Positions 18,669 through 24,121 of a stretch of 24,121 bases of DNA are shown in pieces. Under the pieces are notes generated by a model, which worked only from the letters and a program-made list of their open reading frames with translations, had not been told where the DNA came from and ran no database searches. Location: positions 1 to 24,121 of the forward strand of contig JADGJG010000323.1 of NCBI GenBank assembly GCA_027596195.1. The letters are read 5' to 3'. The stretch's first letter is position 1. Each line of letters begins with the position of its first letter. The stretch is from Podochytrium sp. JEL0797. Its lineage: Eukaryota; Chytridiomycota; Chytridiomycetes; Chytridiales; Chytriomycetaceae. Made by a program: the position numbers and the translations under genes.

Positions 18669-19742
18669 TCAACGCGCTGCACTCACAGGCTCCCACGCCC
18701 CAATCTTGGGCTTCACCGTGGAATACGTCTTGAACGCCCCCGTCGACCCCGTCACATGTTCAATCTTGACATTCTGCGAGTAAAACGGCGTTGGAACAGT
18801 CGTTTCGGAGGGAACATCGTCCGTCATGCGTGAGATCCATTGGTGCCATTCGGGGGGCACCTGGGACGCGTCGTAGTTCCATTTGTCGTAGAGGACCCAG
18901 CGGTCACGTCCTATCATGTGTTTTTTTGCGTAAGAGGTGGGGAGTGTTGGTGAGTAGGAGGGAGGGAGGGCTGGTGCGAAATTCGATGTGGTATTTTCGG
19001 TGGGGAATAGAAACTTGGAATTCCATTGTCTGGGAGCCCGCACGAGCTACGGACCCCGGAATATTCGAGACTCTTTGCTTCAAGGTACCAAGAAAGAAAC
19101 CCGCACATCCGTTTCCACATGCACAGAATATTCAAATTTCGCGATCCCAAGCAGGGGGGCATTGCGATCCAACGCTCAATGGAATCGGAGAGAGAGCACA
19201 TGTGTTCGAGCGTGCAGCGCAAAAATCGATGGAATCCAAGAGCGCCGTCTCTGCTGCACACACCCAAAACATACCCATCACATCGCCACGGTTCTCATAA
19301 TACTCGTTCCCGAATCGATCTTTTCCCACAAGTGTTCCGACCTTGGGTGTGTCCCTAAATCACCGGAAAGGCAGAGGCGTAAATTCATTTTTCTGATAAT
19401 GGGTCGGGGTGAGAACGCACAAGGTCACGATTTGCCAGAAAGTGCGTTTGATGCCGTGCGCTCTGACGGCTTGGTACTATTGAGATTGGGGGAGGGGAGG
19501 GGGGTGAATCAGTTGGCGGGGAGGTCGAGGGTTTTGTTTCGAAGAGAAATGGGACGAACTGTGGCCAGGGCGACTGAAGATAGAGAGAGGGTCAGTAGGA
19601 GAGAGAGGACAAGAATGCTGAGGGGATGAAGGCTCACGGTTGTTCCACGAAGACATCGCAAAGTTTTGCACTTTTTTGCGAAGAGTGGAGATGGGACAAC
19701 TGAGAGGGAGCGAACCACGGTCGCGTTTTCAGCAGCTGCCAT
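18669..19742 (-). CDS. NDUFA12: NADH:ubiquinone oxidoreductase subunit NDUFA12 (B17.2)
   Basis: Accessory subunit of mitochondrial complex I, 160 residues, exons 19742-19638, 19476-19421, 19354-19275 and 18910-18669. The family core is [22 protein letters not shown], then [25 protein letters not shown] and a C-terminal [13 protein letters not shown] (quoted in parts). The first exon encodes a basic, hydroxylated, amphipathic leader ([16 protein letters not shown]...) that fits a mitochondrial targeting presequence, followed by [16 protein letters not shown], equivalent to the family N-terminal helix. Phases agree at every junction. Introns 1 (161 bp) and 3 (364 bp) are much longer than others in this window; the latter contains no extra coding block, because the family alignment is continuous across it. 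Neighbours are unrelated housekeeping genes. Confidence 0.93.
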
Positions 19743-20135
19743 TCCTCTTTAAATTCAAGCAATATTGAACGCGAGTCCGATATAATCTTGGATATAAAAA
19801 AGAAAAGAGGCGAGTCGAGCGTGGAGATAAATAAGCCGCGTTTTTAAATTTGAACACGGATAGCCTAACCTCCTACATAACGTATATAAGCAAATGAGAT
19901 CCCACCTTGAACCATTTGTCTATCTGGAAACGTTTTGGTGAAATGAAGTGAACGCGACATGAGGTGGGAATATCGAACTCAATTCCGTTAATGAATAACG
20001 CACACCAGATTGGAGTGCATTGGAAATGAGCGCTAAAACGAGGGACTTGTAAGCTCAAATTTTTGGACGGGGTTGTCGGCTCTATTCGCTAAGAGACCTC
20101 GGCCTTCATTGTATTCAAAATTGCGGTTTTCAACA
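19743..20135. promoter_or_regulatory. Divergent intergenic region NDUFA12 / 7TM B1
   Basis: 393 bp between diverging starts. TATA-like tracts GATATAAAAAAG (near 19791) and GTATATAAG (near 19882). The B1-proximal part (ATTGTATTCAAAATTG near 20108-20123) is repeated before B2 (about 21106-21121), so it was copied with the gene. A 61-codon minus-strand frame at 19873-20058 has no recognisable product. Confidence 0.45.
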
Positions 20136-21032
20136 ATGGAATTCAACCACTTATCTGCATCAGATCAGGTCCTGAAGCGAGTCTGTGATCACATTCCACT
20201 CGTTTCGAGTAGCGCTTCAATCTTCATCCTCATATGGTTCGTCAATCACGTCGGCAAGCTCAGCAACTCGGAGAAAGGCGTTTCCGCATTCTTAGCGCCA
20301 GCAAATCTTCTGTTGCTCATCATGTGCGCGATTAAACCAATCTTCGGACTGGCAATGTATCTTTTCACGGCTTCCAATTACTCGTCCATTCTTTGGGAGG
20401 TTGTTATCGTGGTGTGCTTGATGGTTATGGAAATGTGCTATTTGTGGTTATCCTGGGTCCGATCGGAATCGATTCTTCGTCGACAATCATCGCCAGGATT
20501 CTTCAAAGTGTTTCGATACATCTTGTATGCGAGTTGCGTGCTGAGCGTGTTCCCTGTGGTGATTCTCCTTGTTCGTCAAAACGCGTTCGACCACGTGTTC
20601 CTTGTCTCAGTTCTCCTGATGGGATGCACCACATACGGCTTGGATTTCTTTTATGCCATGTCGTTTTACCTGCATATTCGTGAAATGAATCTTTCCATTC
20701 GTGAAAGTGGTGGCACAGAAGTGGATCCCAAACTCAAAGTCATTGCGACATATGGGCTCGCAAGCACATTGTTTGCCATGTGTACAGCGAATTCTGCTTG
20801 TGTGGCCCTACTAGCGAGGTATTTTGATCCTCAGCTTCAGAATTTGACAGTGATGCGCGTCTGTATTGTTGCATGGACATTGATTGATGTGTTTTTGTTG
20901 TGGGCGAGTGTGTGTTTGGTAGGGATGAGGGCGGCTCTGACAAGGTGTGAAGTTGCGAGTGGGAAAAGTGGCATGAATGGATCAACTGGTAGATGTGCCT
21001 CACCAAGGTTGGTGAAAAAGCAGGAATGCTGA
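20136..21032 (+). CDS. Seven-transmembrane protein B1
   Basis: Intronless, 298 residues, the only intact member of subfamily B here. Start MEFNHLSASDQVLK; seven helices with family landmarks LAPANLLLLIM, YLWLSWVRSESILRRQSSP, VIATYGLASTLFA, RYFDPQLQN loop, and GMRAALTRCE after helix 7. Helix 7 reads VAWTLIDVFLLW: the Lys found in subfamilies A and C (ALKD) is Ile. Predicted outer sequons are in loop 2-3 (SNYSS) and loop 6-7 (NLT); the N-terminus has none. Tail is short, Gly/Ser/Lys-rich. An in-frame non-ATG extension upstream is unlikely; 20136 matches starts of B2 and B3. Divergent with NDUFA12. Probable receptor by topology only. Confidence 0.85.
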   Translation: MEFNHLSASDQVLKRVCDHIPLVSSSASIFILIWFVNHVGKLSNSEKGVSAFLAPANLLLLIMCAIKPIFGLAMYLFTASNYSSILWEVVIVVCLMVMEMCYLWLSWVRSESILRRQSSPGFFKVFRYILYASCVLSVFPVVILLVRQNAFDHVFLVSVLLMGCTTYGLDFFYAMSFYLHIREMNLSIRESGGTEVDPKLKVIATYGLASTLFAMCTANSACVALLARYFDPQLQNLTVMRVCIVAWTLIDVFLLWASVCLVGMRAALTRCEVASGKSGMNGSTGRCASPRLVKKQEC

Positions 21033-21159
21033 TTTTTCTTTGCTGGAATATTTCGAAACATTTAAAGATGTGTTGTCGTCATCCAAGAGATATCCGCCTT
21101 CTCGAATTGTATTCAAAATTGGGCAAAGAGAAATAACGCGATTGTTTGCTCCCCTAACC

Positions 21160-22135
21160 ATGGACGTGGGTCCCTTGTCTGCATCAGATCAGGTCCTCAA
21201 GCAAGTCTACCATCATATTCCATTCGTTTTGAGTATTATATCCACGTGAATTCTTATCTGGCTCGTCAATCACGTCCTCAAGCTCCGCAACTCGGACGTA
21301 GGCGTGTCCCCATTCTTGGCGCCAGCACGGCTGCAAATCTTCTCTTGCTCTAATCATGACCGCGATTAAATCAATCTTTGGACCGGCAATGTATCTTTAA
21401 CATGCTACCAATCACACGTCGATTTTGTGGGTGGTTATTATCGTGGTGAGTTTGATGCCGTTGGAAACGTCGAAAGTCTTCGCCAGGATTCTTCAAAGCG
21501 TTTCGGGACATATTATATACGAGTGGCGCGTTGAGGCATGCTTCCCGTAATCGTTCTCCTTGTTCGTCAAAAAGCGTTTGACCACGTGCTCCTGATCTCT
21601 GTTCTCGTGATGGGATGCACGCAAGGGCATATGGTGCACGTCATAATGCTTGGATTTGCTTTATGACATGTCATTTTACTTGCACATTCGAGAAATGGCT
21701 AATTTCATATTCCCTGCGCGTGAGCGGCGGCACTCCCGTTGACCCCAAACTCAAGGTCATTGCGACATATTGTCTCACAAGCAACGTGTTTGCCATGTGT
21801 ACAGCTAATGCTGCTTGCGTGGCCCTGCTAGCAAGATTTTTGATCCCCAGCTTCAGAATTTGATAGTGACGCGAGTGATTATTGTTGCCTGGGTATTGAT
21901 TGATGTGTATTTGTTGCGGGTGATCAGTCCCACCGAGAGCACCTCACCCTAAGCTATAACACTCCGAAGAGTCTCTTCTTAGTAAGATTTACCCCCAGCA
22001 AAACTGTCGCTGGCACAGAGAACAACGAATGGCTGTGAGTTTGGCAGGGATGAGGGCAGCTCTGACGAGGTGTGAAGTAGCGAGTGGAGTGGGTGGTATT
22101 ATTTCTCCGGCACATCATTTTTCCCCTTCTAATTA
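21160..22135 (+). pseudogene. Pseudogene of 7TM subfamily B (B2)
   Basis: Copy of B1/B3 with an ATG at 21160 (MDVGPLSASDQVLKQ) but a TGA by substitution at 21247-21249 in helix 1. Further damage: an insertion near 21330 before helix 2, a stop in the loop after helix 2, loss of about 45 bases covering the end of helix 3 and the SWVRSE loop (near 21468), several small indels in helices 4-5, and an extra block of about 110 bp (about 21924-22034) inside helix 7. The end (ATTATTTCTCCGGCACA) is shared with B3, not B1. Confidence 0.9.
21924..22034. mobile_element. Unidentified insertion of about 110 bp in the B2 pseudogene
   Basis: Sequence with no counterpart in B1 or B3 splits helix 7 of B2. It contains the near-perfect palindrome GAAGAGTCTCTTC (21966-21978) flanked by CTAAG/CTTAG. 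No clear terminal repeats or target duplication was seen, so calling it mobile is tentative; non-homologous repair filler is equally possible. Confidence 0.3.
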
Positions 22136-22346
22136 GTAAATTTAAAGATGCTTTTGTGGCAGTTGCAATTGCATTTCAAACGTTGTTTTTCCAAACTTTG
22201 CTGAACTCACCATTAACCCTCACGCGCATGCCATTTGTTTTTGGTTTTGTGATACATGTCTGGTTTTTTTATTTCCTTTCTGGGACTTTTGTTGATGCAT
22301 TTGGCGAAGATTGAAAGACAATTATTTACGGACTGTCCCTCTTCCC
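22136..22346. other. Spacer between B2 pseudogene and the C-type fragment
   Basis: About 210 bp, T-rich on the plus strand. A 76-codon open frame across it (22084-22314) is hydrophobic only because of the T-rich composition and begins inside B2; not considered a gene. Confidence 0.4.
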
Positions 22347-22612
22347 TTCGAAAACTATTTCATAAAGAAGGGAAAGGGGGAATATCGAAGAGGTTTTTAG
22401 GCACCGACAATAGAGAAATTTGGTAAACAGGAACACTGAGGCTGGGAATTGCTGACCAGACGTCACAAGATCACTCGCTCAAGATCATTTGCACTTACTC
22501 CCCGGTCGCAACGGGGGTCGTTTCAGTGTGCGGCTTAATTTTTCCTCCATCACGTTGCAAACATCAAACGACCCAAGCGCAGCCAGTCTCCCTTTTTCGC
22601 TCCTGCTGCCAA
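22347..22612 (+). pseudogene. Promoter and N-terminal fragment of 7TM subfamily C
   Basis: Matches the C1 gene (minus strand, 16303 and upstream) in promoter (TTCGAAA...CATAAAGAAGGGAA) and coding start. At the C1 start codon the base is changed (ATGAGG to CTGAGG at about 22437). Recognisable coding stretches continue, e.g. GCTGGGAATTGCTGACCAGA and TCTCCCTTTTTCGCTCCTGC, to about 22612, the middle of the helix 1-2 loop, where similarity stops. Frame is broken by small indels. Confidence 0.88.
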
Positions 22613-22729
22613 TATGTCAGCTGCATTCACCCTCCAAGAGACCTTCGCCTTCTCACACAATTCCGACTTGAACAAAGAGAAAATGCGCTATTGTTCCACT
22701 ATTGTTCAGAGTTGTTCAGGCACCAAACA

Positions 22730-23587
22730 ATGGACTTCAGTCACTTGTCTGCATCGGATCAGGTCCTGAAGCAAGTCTGCGATCATATTCCACTCGTTTC
22801 AAGTATTGTGTCGATTTTCGTCCTCGTCTGGTTCGTCAATCACGTTAGCAAGCTCCGCAACTCGGACAAAGGCGTGTCCCCTTTCTTGGCACCAGCAAAT
22901 CCGCAATTAAACCAATCTTTGGACTGGCAGTGTATCTATACAACGCTACCAATAACACTTCCTTCCTTTACGCGGTTATATTCGTGGTGTGTTTGATGGT
23001 GCTCGAAGTGCTATTTGTGGTTATCCTGGATCCGGTCAGAGCCCATTTTCCGTCGACAGTCCTCGCCAGGATTCTTTACAGCGTTTCGGTACATTTTGTA
23101 TGCGAGTTGCGTGTTGTGCGAGTTCCCTGTAATTTTTCTCCTTGTTCGTCAAAGCCCGTTTGACCGCGTGTTCCTTGTCACAATTCTTGTGATTGGATGC
23201 ACGACATACTGCTTGGATTTCTTTTATGCCATGTCATTTTACCTGCATATTCGCGAAGTGACCCGTTCCATTCGCGACAGTGGTGACGCGTATTTGGTGG
23301 ACCCCAGACTCAGGGTCATTGCAAAATATGGACTCGCAAGCACATTGTTTGCCATTTGCACAGCGAATGCTGCTTGTGTGGCCCTATTAGCAAGGTTTTT
23401 TGATGCTCTGCTTCAGAATTTGACAGTGATGCGAGTCAATATTGTTGCCTGGTCATTGATTGATGTTTTTTTGTTGGGGGTGGGTGTGTGTTTGGTGGGG
23501 ATGAGGGCAGCTCTGACGAGGTGTGAAGTCGCGAGCGAGGTGGGTGTCATTATTTCTCCGGCACAGCAAGGGCAGCTGCAAGGGTGA
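22730..23587 (+). pseudogene. Disrupted 7TM subfamily B gene (B3)
   Basis: Start MDFSHLSASDQVLKQVCDH at 22730 and the reading frame are intact through helix 1, but a 19-base deletion near 22901 in helix 2 shifts the frame to a TGA near 22996. A second loss of two bases near 23009 (helix 3) puts the rest back into the original frame, so the net change is 21 bases. From 23015 to the stop at 23587 the sequence is open and well conserved: WLSWIRSEPIFRRQSSP, KYGLASTLFA, NLTVMRVNIVAW, GMRAALTRCE. Loop 2-3 carries two or three sequons (YNATNNTS, read in the ancestral frame). As written it cannot make a full receptor; it is either a young pseudogene or an assembly error. The tail GVIISPAQQGQLQG differs from B1. 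Confidence 0.82.
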
Positions 23588-24121
23588 TGAAAAAATAGGA
23601 ATGTTCATTGTGGGTGAAAGCAAGGGGCCCACCTCTCACGATCTACCCGGATGTATTTGGATCTGTGGGCTGTTGGATTTGCTATTTCCGCCAAAGCGTC
23701 GACAGGAAGAGCGGATTGCTCGCTCAGTATATCAGCACCTGGTTTCCTACGCGGCGTAACTTCCAGACGCTCCGCGTTGCGAGCCACCTTCCCCTCAACA
23801 GGCGTCAGGGCTGCCCTATATGATTTGATTGTCCCGCCATACTGAAACCCCATTGCCCGGGAAGAGGTTTTGAATGTGATGCAAACTTTCCAATTGAAAC
23901 CGGCTGATCATAGAATAGGATTTCGAGTGCAACAGATCAAACGCAACATGAAACCTTTCACAGCTTGAGACAGCGCGACTTCGTCATTTCAACCCTTCCG
24001 TTTTTAATTAATTATTCGCTTGCAGTTATCGGGGTGGTGTTGAACATTACTTAACAAGCGGCAACAAGCGGCACAATTTGTTTGATTACGGGGAGTCAGG
24101 GTGCCCGGTTTTTAGAATTTT
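23588..24121. other. Terminal region without a supported gene
   Basis: 534 bp. Part of it (about 23605-23850) is open in one minus and two plus frames; the minus frame gives an 82-residue Ala/Arg-rich peptide starting MGFQYGGTIKSYR with no family I recognise. A small direct repeat (AACAAGCGGC twice) lies at about 24053-24071. Nothing else was identified. Confidence 0.35.

Noticed and set aside
18988..19629. 213-codon plus-strand open frame across NDUFA12
   Set aside because: It is antisense to well-supported NDUFA12 exons and introns, and its product is Arg-rich, of low complexity and unlike any family.
22335..22380. Inverted repeat CCCTCTTCCCTTC / GAAGGGAAAGGGGG as a MITE terminus
   Set aside because: The right arm is part of the promoter copied from C1 (CATAAAGAAGGGAA), so the symmetry is probably accidental.

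Overview
The window is nuclear DNA of a eukaryote, most likely a fungus and probably an early-diverging zoosporic (chytrid-type) one. Direct evidence is compact genes split by many short GT-AG introns (mostly 50-95 bp), a hybrid histidine kinase, a type II GT90 glycosyltransferase, and a fungal-style gene set. The chytrid assignment is inference, from the expanded seven-transmembrane (7TM) family and the LysM-DM9 lectin-like genes; no species is claimed.

Layout. 1-1793 (+): 3' part of a hybrid histidine kinase (PAS/PAC tail, HisKA, HATPase, receiver). 1881-5265 (-): three tandem genes with paired DM9 (DUF3421) repeats; the second and third begin with a LysM domain, the first has lost it. 5626-6716 (+): a cyclin of the transcriptional CDK type (cyclin K/T-like). 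6884-13514 (+): head-to-tail array of six 7TM genes of one subfamily (here A1-A6); A3 is a pseudogene. 13712-15171 (-): GT90/CAP10 glycosyltransferase. 15395-16303 (-): a 7TM gene of a second subfamily (C1). 16552-17286 (+): mitochondrial ribosomal protein uL4m. 17385-18524 (-): Rab7-type GTPase. 18669-19742 (-): complex I subunit NDUFA12. 20136-23587 (+): a third 7TM subfamily (B1 intact, B2 and B3 broken), with a decayed promoter-plus-N-terminus copy of subfamily C wedged between B2 and B3. 23588-24121: no supported gene.

The housekeeping genes are single copy and unrelated to each other in function. They are interleaved with two rapidly turning-over families: glycan-binding-type DM9/LysM proteins and 7TM proteins with an N-out, receptor-like topology. 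The 7TM region shows birth-and-death evolution: near-identical neighbours, shared 5' and 3' flanks, lost start codons, frameshifts, a nonsense-shortened tail, gain and loss of glycosylation sequons, and a chimeric duplicate. A chemosensory or environmental receptor role is plausible but is inference; the 7TM family could not be assigned to a named family from sequence alone.

All splice sites were placed by eye using reading-frame continuity, GT/AG signals and family alignment. For every multi-exon gene reported as intact the summed exon length is a multiple of three.
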